A stretch of 64,000 nt of DNA from an uncultured Prevotella sp. (GCA_947169185.1 CAMVOS010000006.1:1-64000); one strand, 5' to 3'; shown: positions 1 through 8,388, counted from the first letter of the stretch. Notes: a model not told the origin generated them from the sequence alone. Numbers and translations: made by a program.

Positions 1-302
1 GTCTCTCTGCTTCGTCCGTCGTTACCGTCTCATCGTGTAGCCTCTTCGCGTTCCGTCCGTCTGCTGCCTACTCATGGTGGCAAACCCAGCCAGCACTCAG
101 GACGCTGGGTTAAGGAACAATTGTCTCACCATCCCAAATACGCCTTACAGCGCCCATGTATTGGTCATCATCAGTCCTGCATGGTTGCTTCGTCTCCGCG
201 TCGATACTATGTCATCACGCTGAGACGGCTTCTTTGTTAGCGATGCCTCTCCTTTAGAATGAAAGGAGGTTAACAAGCATTACTAATTAAGAAAGTATTA
301 AA
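1..302. other. Unassigned leader region before the first gene
   Basis: No recognisable gene or RNA family. Frame +1 is open from the window edge to a stop at about 238-240, but the translation is rich in Ser, His, Arg and Pro and resembles no family I know, so I do not call it coding. A small hairpin pairs TCCTTT (250-255) with AAAGGA (262-267). The right arm is part of AAAGGAGGT (262-270), a perfect anti-16S match, but it lies about 32 nt before the ATG at 303, too far for a normal ribosome site. It may be a structured leader or the end of an upstream feature outside the window. Confidence 0.3.
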
Positions 303-698
303 ATGGCAAATATCAAGAACTTGCAGATGTGGAACACCATCTGCGCTGATGCTCGTATCAGTATCAGCAAGTCGCTGTTTGGTCTGCGTACCACAGCAAT
401 CTACACCCCGTCAAACAGCGTTATCGACGCAAATACAATCGAGTATTCACCTGCTGATGGCGAACATCTGAAGCGAATATTAGATACACCACGGAAGAAA
501 ATAGCAAGTGCCATAGGTGACTTCCGTCCGAAACCAATCGTCAATGGCAACTACATGGCAGAGGTAAGCATGTCGCGCGATGGAGCATTCCTGGCTATCC
601 AGCTCCACCAGTTTACACGGATGAGCTATGAGCCGGTAACTGGTGTACTCATCTTTGAAGGCGACGAAGCAAGAACACTCCGTCAGTTGTTCGCTTAA
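303..698 (+). CDS. Hypothetical protein, 131 aa
   Basis: I do not recognise this protein. It is 131 aa, starts with MANIKN, has no signal peptide or membrane segment, and has mixed alpha/beta-like composition with a basic stretch at about residues 60-80. The stop codon overlaps the stop of the convergent cobalamin gene on the minus strand by a few bases. The frame is open over the full length and ends tightly at its neighbour, which supports a real gene. Nothing in the sequence ties it to cobalamin metabolism. Confidence 0.55.
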   Translation: MANIKNLQMWNTICADARISISKSLFGLRTTAIYTPSNSVIDANTIEYSPADGEHLKRILDTPRKKIASAIGDFRPKPIVNGNYMAEVSMSRDGAFLAIQLHQFTRMSYEPVTGVLIFEGDEARTLRQLFA

Positions 699-2491
699 GA
701 GGCTTGCTCGTCGTCAAGCAGGTTTTTATCCGTGCCTTGACGAAAAAGGTGAGTGAAGTGCTTGTCGTAAAGGGCGGAAAGGCCTTGGCGGTTGTCAATG
801 GCCTCGCCCACGACAAGCATTGTTGTAAGTGTCAACTTGTTGTCGTGGACAATCTTTGCGAGGTCTTTCAGTACGCCACGATAAATCTTCTGGTCAGGCC
901 AAGTCAAGTGATAGCAGGCTGCAACAGGCGTATCCTCAGGGTACTCCATTAGCAGCTCCTTTTGCACGTCGTCGACGATGGAGGCACTGAGGAAGATGCA
1001 CATCGTGCTTTGACTACGGGCCAACAGGTGCAACTGCTCCTTCTCAGGCATGGGTGTGCGACCTTCGCCACGTGTCAGAATGATAGTCTGGCAACGTTCT
1101 GGAATTGTGAATTGGCTTTGCAATTCAGCTGCAGCAGCGAGGAACGACGAGATACCTGGGGTGATGTGATACGACATGTGGTTCTGATCGAAGAATGCCA
1201 TCTGTTCCTGAATAGCTCCAAAGATGCAGGGATCACCCGTATGCAGACGCACAATGAAGTGCCCCTTGTCGTAGTGTTCCTTCATCAGCGCACATTGTTC
1301 TTCAAGGTTCATGTCAGCAGAGGAGCGAACTACAGCACCAGGTTTATGGCACTCCGTCAACGCCTTAGGCACCAACGAACCTGCATATAATATAAGGTCA
1401 GCCCTTTCCAGCATCTTACGCCCACGAACACTCACCAAATCAGGATCGCCAGGACCAGCACCAACAATCTCGATAAAACCCTCGCGTAAATAGCGACGAT
1501 CAATGGCTACAGCTGCAGTCCACGTCTTGCCCTTTATTTTATGAATCATCAGCTTGCCATTGTTTGCACCAAGAATAGCTGCAGCTTCACAAACGCTGGG
1601 TGTACCCACATGCTTCTGAACAGTAGCACTTGGATTAGGCACCTCTACTGTCGACAACTCGTCAGCGGTAAAGAAACGAACGGTCTCGTCGCGTTGCTGC
1701 AGTTCATCGACAAAGGGCTCGTCAGCTTTCACGTCGATGGTGCAGTATTCACGTACATTTGGCAGCATACCCTCTGCAACGATAGCCTTGTTAATCTGGT
1801 CGTAAATCTCTGTATAGTCAGCAGGATGATGGGCCAGTCCGAAGCCAATGGTCATCACCCTGGGAATGTAATGCAATACTCGCACGTCTGCAGGCTCGTC
1901 TATCGCAAATGGCGAGACGACAATAAGCAGACGATAGCGATCAGCACTGACCTCGTCGACGCTATTGACCACCGTTACATGAGCCGGTAGCGTGTGTTCC
2001 AGATAGTCTGTGCCCTCGTCGCGAACAGACAATAGTAAGGCGGTGGGCTGACAAGCAGTAAACGCAAAGATGCACTCGTTGAGCTGCTGTACATCAATGA
2101 CAGCCCAGCCAAAACGTACTGCTAAGGTGTCGAGCGCCCAAAGGCCAGCATTGTCGCTTTGAGTAGTGATAACCTCACGAGCCCCAATCAGCGCAGCCAC
2201 TTCACGAGCCAAATCGTTAGCCCCTCCAATGTGTCCTGAGAGCACAGAAATGGCGTTCAGTCCCATGCTGTCGACACATACCACAGCAGGGTCTTCGTGC
2301 TTGTCGTTAACGTAAGGTGCAATAGTGCGAACACAGATGCCCATAGCACCAATGAAGACAAAGGCATCGAAGTGCTTCCACTGTTCACCAACATCGCCAC
2401 GTTTGATGATGACGGCATTGTACGCTTTCTGTAGTTGTCTGGCAATCTCGCTGCCTGCCTCACTGATTTGTATGATGGCTATCTTTTGCAT
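695..2491 (-). CDS. cbiGF: CbiG-CbiF fusion: cobalt-precorrin-5A hydrolase / precorrin-4 C11-methyltransferase
   Basis: A 598-aa fusion of two steps of corrin ring synthesis. Residues 1 to about 330 match CbiG, which opens the ring lactone of cobalt-precorrin-5A with loss of the C2 unit; typical strings are GAMGICVR and LSGHIGGANDLA. From residue 338 the protein is a tetrapyrrole methylase of the CbiF/CobM type, with the SAM-site motif VGAGPGDPDL, the LYAGSLVP motif and HTGDPCIFGA, which methylates C11. The start at 2491 overlaps the end of cbiET by 13 bp, so the two are translationally coupled. It is the last gene of the cbiHC-cbiET-cbiGF operon. Fusing consecutive steps is known in Bacteroidetes cobalamin clusters. 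Confidence 0.93.
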   Translation of the reverse strand: MQKIAIIQISEAGSEIARQLQKAYNAVIIKRGDVGEQWKHFDAFVFIGAMGICVRTIAPYVNDKHEDPAVVCVDSMGLNAISVLSGHIGGANDLAREVAALIGAREVITTQSDNAGLWALDTLAVRFGWAVIDVQQLNECIFAFTACQPTALLLSVRDEGTDYLEHTLPAHVTVVNSVDEVSADRYRLLIVVSPFAIDEPADVRVLHYIPRVMTIGFGLAHHPADYTEIYDQINKAIVAEGMLPNVREYCTIDVKADEPFVDELQQRDETVRFFTADELSTVEVPNPSATVQKHVGTPSVCEAAAILGANNGKLMIHKIKGKTWTAAVAIDRRYLREGFIEIVGAGPGDPDLVSVRGRKMLERADLILYAGSLVPKALTECHKPGAVVRSSADMNLEEQCALMKEHYDKGHFIVRLHTGDPCIFGAIQEQMAFFDQNHMSYHITPGISSFLAAAAELQSQFTIPERCQTIILTRGEGRTPMPEKEQLHLLARSQSTMCIFLSASIVDDVQKELLMEYPEDTPVAACYHLTWPDQKIYRGVLKDLAKIVHDNKLTLTTMLVVGEAIDNRQGLSALYDKHFTHLFRQGTDKNLLDDEQAS

Positions 2492-3678
2492 TTTAATATC
2501 TCTATGGGGTGATGTTCATCGATAACTATTCTCATGGGTGGTTCTTGGTGTAGCCCGAGTTCCTGACAGGCTTCGTCCCAAAGCTTGTGGCTATCAGTAG
2601 TGACCTTAGGGGCTTTGACGCTATTCATGACGATGCAGCCATCGGGTTTCAGATATTGTAGCACTTTAGCCATGATTTCCTTGAGGTGGCCCCCATGTCC
2701 GCCAATGAAGACAGCATCTGGGGCAGCGAAAGAATCGCAGTAAACGGAACAGAAATCACCCATGTGGACGTTGATGCCAGGAGCACCAAACTTTCTGGCA
2801 TTCTCATGGATGATGGCCTCACACTCAGAACGGATTTCGAAGGCTTCGATGTGTAGATGTGGAAACTGTAGGCGAGCCTCAATAGAGACGCTGCCCGTGC
2901 AGAAGCCAATATCCCAAAGCACTTTTTTCTTGGGCAATTCAAGCGCCTGAAGGGTAAGCAGGCGGATGGGCATCTTGGTAATCATCTTCTCGCGACCATC
3001 AAGGAGGGCGAACTCGCAGTCAGGGATGCCAAAAGTACACAAAAGGGACGGTTCTTTTTGTGTACTTTGAAGTATCGCGCAGTTGGGCATAGAGAATTCT
3101 GTCTTAGAAGCCTCTTCGAGTGTCAGCGTTGTGACCTTTTCCTTTTCAGGGTTGCCAAGATGTTCACCTACATACATCGTATAATTGGTATAGCCATACT
3201 CAAGCATGCGCTGGGCTATCGTGGCTGGGGTATGCTCCTTATCCGTCAGTATACCAATCTTCTCAGCACGCTCTATAAGTGCCTTATCGAACTCAGGCCA
3301 GGGACGACCAGTCAACGAGACAATGCGCATATCGTGATAAGGCATCACCAATCGATGTGCCAGCATCTGCAAAGAGTTAAACGTGGGATAGACAACAATC
3401 TCTGCCTCAGGCATCTTGCGCTTGATGGTATTGGCAAAGCCAAAGAACAATGGATCACCAGAAGCGAAAACTACCACTTCATCATGATACTGCTCAAAGA
3501 CAGCGTCAAGAGGTACGGTGATGTCTATCCACTGAGCATCGTCAGGTAGCAACGACGCAACAATCTCATGGTGACGCTTACCACCTGAGAACACCCTACC
3601 CTGTTGGATAACCTCCATCACCTCTGGAGGAAACCAAGGCTGTGGATGGTCTGTGATGCCAATGACGATAAACTTCAT
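2479..3678 (-). CDS. cbiET: CbiE-CbiT fusion (CobL-like): precorrin-6Y C5,15-methyltransferase / C12-decarboxylase
   Basis: A 399-aa two-domain enzyme that methylates C5 and C15 of the corrin ring and removes the C12 acetate carboxyl. The N-terminal half is a tetrapyrrole methylase (CbiE; FASGDPLFFGF). The C-terminal half is a Rossmann SAM methyltransferase (CbiT) with LWDIGFCTGSVSIEA as motif I and FIGGHGGHL. Start codon and the upstream cbiHC stop overlap as ATGA. At about residues 203-216, in the linker between the domains, an in-frame palindromic DNA repeat (3032-3068) adds the segment STQKEPSLLCTF, which is not expected in the family. The enzyme may tolerate this because it lies between domains. 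Confidence 0.93.
   Translation of the reverse strand: MKFIVIGITDHPQPWFPPEVMEVIQQGRVFSGGKRHHEIVASLLPDDAQWIDITVPLDAVFEQYHDEVVVFASGDPLFFGFANTIKRKMPEAEIVVYPTFNSLQMLAHRLVMPYHDMRIVSLTGRPWPEFDKALIERAEKIGILTDKEHTPATIAQRMLEYGYTNYTMYVGEHLGNPEKEKVTTLTLEEASKTEFSMPNCAILQSTQKEPSLLCTFGIPDCEFALLDGREKMITKMPIRLLTLQALELPKKKVLWDIGFCTGSVSIEARLQFPHLHIEAFEIRSECEAIIHENARKFGAPGINVHMGDFCSVYCDSFAAPDAVFIGGHGGHLKEIMAKVLQYLKPDGCIVMNSVKAPKVTTDSHKLWDEACQELGLHQEPPMRIVIDEHHPIEILKCKR
3032..3068. repeat. Palindromic element with core GGGACGGTTCT inside cbiET
   Basis: Perfect 13-bp arms AAAGTACACAAAA (3032-3044) and its complement (3056-3068) flank the 11-nt core GGGACGGTTCT (3045-3055). The element sits in the linker between CbiE and CbiT and keeps the frame. 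The same core recurs in cbiB and twice in the U32 peptidase gene. Confidence 0.85.
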
Positions 3679-5078
3679 AAATCGCGACCAGGTTTCAATT
3701 GTTCAGCATCATCGAAAGTAAGGATCGCATTGCAAAGGGTTGCTGCGAGATTGCTGCCTCCCTTACGTCCCTCGACAATAATCTTAGGTATATTACGGAA
3801 GGGCTTCACCATATGCTTCGACTCACGAACATGCACGAAGCCTACAGGCGCAGCAATGATGCCAGCAGGATGTGCTTTGCCTTTGCGAACCAAGTCGCAG
3901 AGTTCCATCAGTGCTGTGGGCGCATTGCCAAAAGCAAAAAGCGCATCGGGGTGTTCTTCGACAGCCAAGCGGATGCCTGCCTGCGTGCGTGTGATGTTGT
4001 TGGCAGAGGCTAACTCTGCCACGCGAGCGTCGTCAAGATAGCATTTCGCATCGATGCCTAAGCGTTGGAGCGCGCCTTTACGAATACCACTAGTTACCAT
4101 TGTGACGTCTGTGACTATTGTCTTCAACGTTCCATTCTTCACCTTATTATATAGTGCCTCCACAGCTCCTTCATCCGTATAGAGAATGTTCTCCATGTCG
4201 AAGTCAGCAGTCGTATGGATGGCATGCAGAAGAGCCCAAAGGTGGTCAAGTGGATAGTCTCTTTTCAGTTCGTTTTTAATCGTTCTGAACGACTCCATCA
4301 TGATTTGCTGGCCAGGCTTCTCTGTGGAACTCTGTGACTCTGTGTGAGTATAATAACCACGAGGCGTAATGATTTTTCCTTCTGAAATGTACGACTGCGA
4401 GTTGCCAATAAGGATGACAGTAAACATATCGACATCTTCAGGATCGAAAGCAGCGAGTGTCGTAACCTTTATCTCTTGTTCCTCACGTCCAGCCTGACGG
4501 ACATAGCCCACTGGGGTCTCAGCAGAGCGTTCCTGCAAGAACAACTCTATCAAGCGATATAGTTGCCAATAGCGTCCATGCGATTTAGGATTATAGATAG
4601 CAGTAACGAAGTCGCCCGTAGCAGCAGCTTTAATGCGACGTTCGATGACCTCCCAAGGTGTCATTAGGTCAGAAAGCGAGATGATGCACAAGTCGTGGCC
4701 AACAGGTGCACCCAATAGCGATGCTGCCTTCTGAAAGGCAGAAATGCCTGGCAATGTCTCAATCTCAACATCCGACTGTCGTTCACGCTTCATCTCATAA
4801 ATCAACGGAGCCATACCATAGATGCCTGCATCGCCAGAGGATATCACGACAACGCATTTCTCTTGTTCAGCCAACAAAAACGCTTGCTCTGCACGCTCAC
4901 GTTCTTTCTTCATGCCCGTGTCAATGCACTCGCAACCAGGCTTCAAGTATTGCTCCACGAATTGGAAGTAATACTTGTAACCTACGACGACATCTGCCTC
5001 TCTGATAGCATCAACAACAGCAGGCGTGATATCCTCACGACTGCCTGGTCCAATGCCTGCAACAATTATTTTCTTCAT
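3675..5078 (-). CDS. cbiHC: CbiH-CbiC fusion: precorrin-3B C17-methyltransferase / precorrin-8 methylmutase
   Basis: A 467-aa fusion. Residues 1 to about 235 are CbiH/CobJ, the ring-contracting C17 methylase (VAGIGPGSREDITPA at the N-terminus, SSGDAGIYGMA). From about residue 265 it is CbiC/CobH, which moves the C11 methyl to C12; the catalytic-histidine region reads HAIHTTADFD. The linker (about residues 240-258) is encoded by a low-complexity run of CTCTGTG-like units at 4321-4349 and is probably an expanded spacer. First gene of the minus operon, with a -7 box at 5087-5094, only 8 nt from the start codon. Confidence 0.93.
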   Translation of the reverse strand: MKKIIVAGIGPGSREDITPAVVDAIREADVVVGYKYYFQFVEQYLKPGCECIDTGMKKERERAEQAFLLAEQEKCVVVISSGDAGIYGMAPLIYEMKRERQSDVEIETLPGISAFQKAASLLGAPVGHDLCIISLSDLMTPWEVIERRIKAAATGDFVTAIYNPKSHGRYWQLYRLIELFLQERSAETPVGYVRQAGREEQEIKVTTLAAFDPEDVDMFTVILIGNSQSYISEGKIITPRGYYTHTESQSSTEKPGQQIMMESFRTIKNELKRDYPLDHLWALLHAIHTTADFDMENILYTDEGAVEALYNKVKNGTLKTIVTDVTMVTSGIRKGALQRLGIDAKCYLDDARVAELASANNITRTQAGIRLAVEEHPDALFAFGNAPTALMELCDLVRKGKAHPAGIIAAPVGFVHVRESKHMVKPFRNIPKIIVEGRKGGSNLAATLCNAILTFDDAEQLKPGRDL

Positions 5079-5086
5079 ATCTGCTG

Positions 5087-5094
5087 CAAAGATA
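5087..5094 (-). promoter_or_regulatory. -7 box of the cbiHC-cbiET-cbiGF operon
   Basis: Read on the minus strand this is TATCTTTG, a full match to the Bacteroidetes -7 consensus TAnnTTTG. It is one arm of a 13-bp perfect inverted repeat (5082-5094 and 5107-5119) whose other arm is the -7 box of cobU. The cbiHC ATG is 8 nt downstream, so the transcript would have almost no leader. Confidence 0.65.
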
Positions 5095-5106
5095 CAAAAA
5101 AATGAT

Positions 5107-5114
5107 TATCTTTG
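5107..5114 (+). promoter_or_regulatory. -7 box of the cobU-cobT-cobS operon
   Basis: TATCTTTG matches TAnnTTTG and lies 28 nt before the GTG start of cobU. The arms of the shared inverted repeat put two back-to-back promoters within 30 bp, so the divergent operons probably compete for, or share, regulation. Confidence 0.65.
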
Positions 5115-5142
5115 CAGCATAAAACAGAAAAAAACAAAAGTA

Positions 5143-5649
5143 GTGAGAAAAATCATACTGATAACAGGTGGACAACGCTCTGGCAAAAGTCGTCAGGCGG
5201 AGGAGTTGGCGCTCAGTCTTTCAGAGCATCCTGTGTATGTGGCAACTGCCCATATCTGGGACGATGAGTTTCGTGAACGGGTGCGCAAGCATCAAGAACG
5301 TCGAGGGTCCCAGTGGACGAACATCGAAGAAGAAAAACATCTCAGCAAACACGACCTTACAGGACGCGTTGTGGTGATAGATTGTGTCACGCTATGGTTG
5401 ACGAACTTCTTCTTTGAGACATCCGACGTTGACCAGACACTCGAAACTGTCAAAGCGGAGTTCGATCGTTTTACTGCCCACGATGCCACCTACATCTTTG
5501 TGACGAACGAGATAGGAAGTGGTGGTGTGAGTGAAAACGCCATTCAGAGAAAGTTCACTGACTTGGAAGGTTGGATGAACCAGTATATCGCCTCGAAGGC
5601 TGATGAAGTCATACTGATGGTTAGCGGAATAGCAGTAAAAATCAAATGA
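5143..5649 (+). CDS. cobU: Adenosylcobinamide kinase / adenosylcobinamide-phosphate guanylyltransferase
   Basis: Phosphorylates adenosylcobinamide and transfers GMP to it, making the activated precursor of the nucleotide loop. I place the start at GTG 5143 rather than the ATG at 5026: the -7 box at 5107 lies downstream of that ATG, and the GTG start puts the conserved beta strand and P-loop (ITGGQRSGKSRQAEELA) right at the N-terminus. Length is then 168 aa, usual for CobU. VVIDCVTLWLTN and FVTNEIGSG are family motifs. Its stop overlaps the cobT start (ATGA). Confidence 0.9.
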   Translation: MRKIILITGGQRSGKSRQAEELALSLSEHPVYVATAHIWDDEFRERVRKHQERRGSQWTNIEEEKHLSKHDLTGRVVVIDCVTLWLTNFFFETSDVDQTLETVKAEFDRFTAHDATYIFVTNEIGSGGVSENAIQRKFTDLEGWMNQYIASKADEVILMVSGIAVKIK

Positions 5650-6695
5650 GTACATTTAAGATAGAGAAACCTGACGAAAGTTTGCGTCCTGCCATTCAGG
5701 CAAAGATAGACAATCTGAACAAGCCCAAAGGTTCGCTGGGACGTTTGGAGGAATTGGCGATGCAAATCTGTCTGATTCAACAGACGCTGGAACCTTCTCT
5801 GCAGTATCCATGTCACTTATTGTTAGGTGGCGATCATGGCATCGAACGTGAGGGCGTGAGTGTATCGCCTCGTGAGGTCACTTGGCAACAGATGATTAAC
5901 TTTACACGTGGTGGTGGAGGCGTCAACATGTTCTGTCGTCAGCATGGCTTCAAGTTGCGTATTGTCGATGTGGGTGTGGACTATGATTTAAGTCATGTGC
6001 CAGGCATCATTAATCGCAAGATTGCCCGTGGCACCAAGAATTTCCTCTATGAACCTGCTATGTCGGAGGCTGAATTCGACCAAGCCATTCAGGTGGGCGT
6101 CGATTTAGTAGACGACTGTATCGCTGAGGGTTGCAAGGTGCTGAGTATTGGTGAGATGGGAATTGGCAATACTTCACCATCGAGTATCTGGATGAGTCTG
6201 TTTGGCGACATTCCCCTGAAAGACTGTATTGGCGCTGGTGCAGGACTCAACAATGACGGTATTCGTCATAAATACGAAGTACTAAAAAAAGCAATAGTAA
6301 ACTATCAATCAAAACTCTCACCTCTCACCTCTCACCTCTCACCTCTTATCTACTTCGGTGGTTTCGAGATGATTACTGCCATTGGTGCGATGTTGCGTGC
6401 TGCAGAATGTCACCTTATTATATTGGTAGATGGCTTCATCATGACAGCATGTGCATTAGCTGCTATCCAACTCTATCCAGACGCGCAAGACTACATGATT
6501 TTCACACATTGTGGTGACGAGAGCGGACATCGAATGATGCTGGATATCGTTGATGCCAAGCCATTGCTGAGTCTTGGCTTACGACTGGGCGAAGGGACTG
6601 GTGCTCTTTGCGCTTATCCCATCGTTGACTCTGCTGTCCGCATGATGAACGAGATGAACAACTTCGATAATGCAAACATCACGAAATACTTCTGA
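5646..6695 (+). CDS. cobT: Nicotinate-nucleotide--dimethylbenzimidazole phosphoribosyltransferase
   Basis: Makes alpha-ribazole phosphate, the lower ligand part of cobalamin. 349 aa, close to the usual 350. It shows GGDHGIEREGVS, the GEMGIGNTS motif and the C-terminal RLGEGTGA motif that carries the catalytic glutamate. Four exact tandem copies of the heptamer CTCACCT (6317-6344) sit inside the gene and encode a Ser/Pro/Leu/His-rich stretch just before YFGGFEM. Gain or loss of one unit would shift the frame. Coupled to cobU by a 4-bp overlap; cobS follows after 3 bp. Confidence 0.93.
   Translation: MSTFKIEKPDESLRPAIQAKIDNLNKPKGSLGRLEELAMQICLIQQTLEPSLQYPCHLLLGGDHGIEREGVSVSPREVTWQQMINFTRGGGGVNMFCRQHGFKLRIVDVGVDYDLSHVPGIINRKIARGTKNFLYEPAMSEAEFDQAIQVGVDLVDDCIAEGCKVLSIGEMGIGNTSPSSIWMSLFGDIPLKDCIGAGAGLNNDGIRHKYEVLKKAIVNYQSKLSPLTSHLSPLIYFGGFEMITAIGAMLRAAECHLIILVDGFIMTACALAAIQLYPDAQDYMIFTHCGDESGHRMMLDIVDAKPLLSLGLRLGEGTGALCAYPIVDSAVRMMNEMNNFDNANITKYF
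6317..6344 (+). repeat. Four tandem CTCACCT heptamers inside cobT
   Basis: Four perfect 7-bp units in a row in the coding strand. Similar CTCACCT/CTTACCT runs occur at 9473-9500, 31383-31417 and, degenerate, in cbiB and nspC, so it is a dispersed repeat type in this genome and not part of the CobT fold. Confidence 0.9.
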
Positions 6696-6698
6696 ACA

Positions 6699-7484
6699 AT
6701 GGAAATACAATTAGACCAAACCCGCTGGTATGACCGTATCTGGGCTGCGTTTATCTTCTTTACCCGTCTGCCTTTCTGGCGACTGCACCAGCCTCCCAAG
6801 GACTGTTATAAAACTGTTGTGGAGCATTGGCCATTGACAGGATGGCTTACTGGTGGCGCAATGGCTGCCACACTCTATTATGGCAGTATGGTGATGAACT
6901 ATCCCATTGTTGTCATTGCTGCTATCGTGGTGCGTCTGCTCATCACTGGAGCACTTCACGAAGACGGATTGGCAGACTTCCTGGATGGCTTTGGTGGTGG
7001 AGGCAAAGATCGCCAGCGCATCCTCGACATCATGAAGGATTCGCACATCGGGACTTATGGCGTACTGGGACTCATCCTATACGAACTACTCTTAGGTGCA
7101 ACCCTCTTCTCGATGTCGCCTATGATGGCAGCCTTGACTATTCTTGCTGCTGACCCCTTTAGCAAGATGGTGACGAGTGAATTGATTATCATGATGCCAT
7201 ACGCCAGAACAGAAGAGACAGCCAAGAATAAGACGGTATATCGGAAAATCGATTGGAAAGCAGGCGTTAGTCTTGCCCTACAAGGACTGATTCCAATGGC
7301 TGCATATCTTTGGTATACAGGTCTGCCTTGGGAGATGATTATCTTCCTACCCTGCATTGTCATGTATTTCCTCTATCTGCTGATATGGAACCGGTTGCGT
7401 GGCTATACGGGCGACTGTTGTGGAGCCGTCTGTCTGTTGGTAGAGTTAGCTGTTTGCTTAGTGGTCTGTGCTGTTATCAGATAA
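6699..7484 (+). CDS. cobS: Adenosylcobinamide-GDP ribazoletransferase (cobalamin synthase)
   Basis: Joins adenosylcobinamide-GDP and alpha-ribazole in the membrane to give adenosylcobalamin. 261 aa with several hydrophobic segments and the family core ALHEDGLADFLDGFGGG, whose acidic residues bind metal and substrate, followed by RILDIMKDSHIGTYGV. Starts 3 bp after cobT. Its 3' end overlaps the end of the convergent cbiB by 8 bp. Confidence 0.92.
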   Translation: MEIQLDQTRWYDRIWAAFIFFTRLPFWRLHQPPKDCYKTVVEHWPLTGWLTGGAMAATLYYGSMVMNYPIVVIAAIVVRLLITGALHEDGLADFLDGFGGGGKDRQRILDIMKDSHIGTYGVLGLILYELLLGATLFSMSPMMAALTILAADPFSKMVTSELIIMMPYARTEETAKNKTVYRKIDWKAGVSLALQGLIPMAAYLWYTGLPWEMIIFLPCIVMYFLYLLIWNRLRGYTGDCCGAVCLLVELAVCLVVCAVIR

Positions 7485-8388
7485 ACCACAGGCATAGCCC
7501 AGTAAGTATCACCATGATGACTTCAGCCGTTCGATTCACAAGGACGGCTTTTTTCATGTCGCCAGTCGTCAGTTCACGCTCGTTCTCGCCAATAAAGGGC
7601 TTATCAAAGAGTTCGCCAAAATAATAGTGCGGACCACCAAAACGACAGTTAAGGATACCAGCTAATGCAGCTTCTGGATAGCCACTATTGGGTGAAGCAT
7701 GATTTTTGCCATATCGCCAGACAAATTTACACAAAGAGAACCGTCCCTTTTGTGTAATTATCATCAGCAGAGCTGTGAGACGAGCTGGGATGTAGTTGGC
7801 AACATCGTCGATATGAGCTGCCCAACAGCCAAAGTCTCGATAGCGTTCTGTACGATAGCCAATCATCGAGTCGAGGGTATTCACCATCTTATAGGCCAGC
7901 ATACCTGGAACACCCAATACCGCAAGCCAGAACAAGGGAGCTATCACACCATCGCTCAGATTCTCAGCTAACGTCTCAAGGGCTGCAGTTCGCACTTCTT
8001 GTGCTGAGAGTTCTGACGTGTCGCGCCCTACGATACGAGCCACCTGCGTCCTACCTTCCTCCAGCGAACGATCGAGGGCTAGGAATACCTGACGCACTTC
8101 ACGAATAAGCGTCGTACCAGCCAGACAGAAAAAGATAAGAATAGAGGTAAGAAGTAAATAAAAAGAGGTGAGAAAAGAACAGATGAGCCAAGTGACAGCA
8201 AAGACGAAGGCAATGAGGAAGATAGCCATCAAAGCACCCTTTAGTTTACGATGTCTGCCTTTGTTCATGCGATGTTCCCCAAAAGCAATCATCTTACCGA
8301 ATCCCACAACAGGATGCGGCAACCATGAGGGGTCGCCCAGCATGAGGTCGAGCAGCCAACCAATGAGGAGTGAGAGTACGTTAATCAT
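7477..8388 (-). CDS. cbiB: Adenosylcobinamide-phosphate synthase
   Basis: Attaches aminopropanol (or its phosphate) to adenosylcobyric acid. 303-aa membrane protein with the N-terminal motif LDLMLGDPSWLPHPVVGFG, the middle motif LAENLSDGVIAPLFW and MVNTLDSMIGYR. Two foreign repeats are embedded in frame: a palindrome with core AGAACCGTCCC (7727-7757) that encodes ITQKGRFSLCKF, and a degenerate heptamer run near 8140-8180 in a membrane segment. Last gene of the cbiA-cobQ-cbiB operon, overlapping cobQ by 8 bp. Confidence 0.92.
   Translation of the reverse strand: MINVLSLLIGWLLDLMLGDPSWLPHPVVGFGKMIAFGEHRMNKGRHRKLKGALMAIFLIAFVFAVTWLICSFLTSFYLLLTSILIFFCLAGTTLIREVRQVFLALDRSLEEGRTQVARIVGRDTSELSAQEVRTAALETLAENLSDGVIAPLFWLAVLGVPGMLAYKMVNTLDSMIGYRTERYRDFGCWAAHIDDVANYIPARLTALLMIITQKGRFSLCKFVWRYGKNHASPNSGYPEAALAGILNCRFGGPHYYFGELFDKPFIGENERELTTGDMKKAVLVNRTAEVIMVILTGLCLWFI
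7727..7757. repeat. Palindromic element with core AGAACCGTCCC inside cbiB
   Basis: Arms TTACACAAA (7727-7735) and TTTGTGTAA (7749-7757) flank a loop holding AGAACCGTCCC (7737-7747), the reverse complement of the core in the cbiET element at 3045-3055. In frame within cbiB. Confidence 0.8.

Noticed and set aside
1..240. End of an rRNA or a tRNA gene at the left edge
   Set aside because: No conserved rRNA segment or tRNA cloverleaf could be found.
5026..5142. Longer cobU starting at ATG 5026
   Set aside because: It would begin inside cbiHC and cross both promoters; the P-loop then lies too far from the N-terminus.
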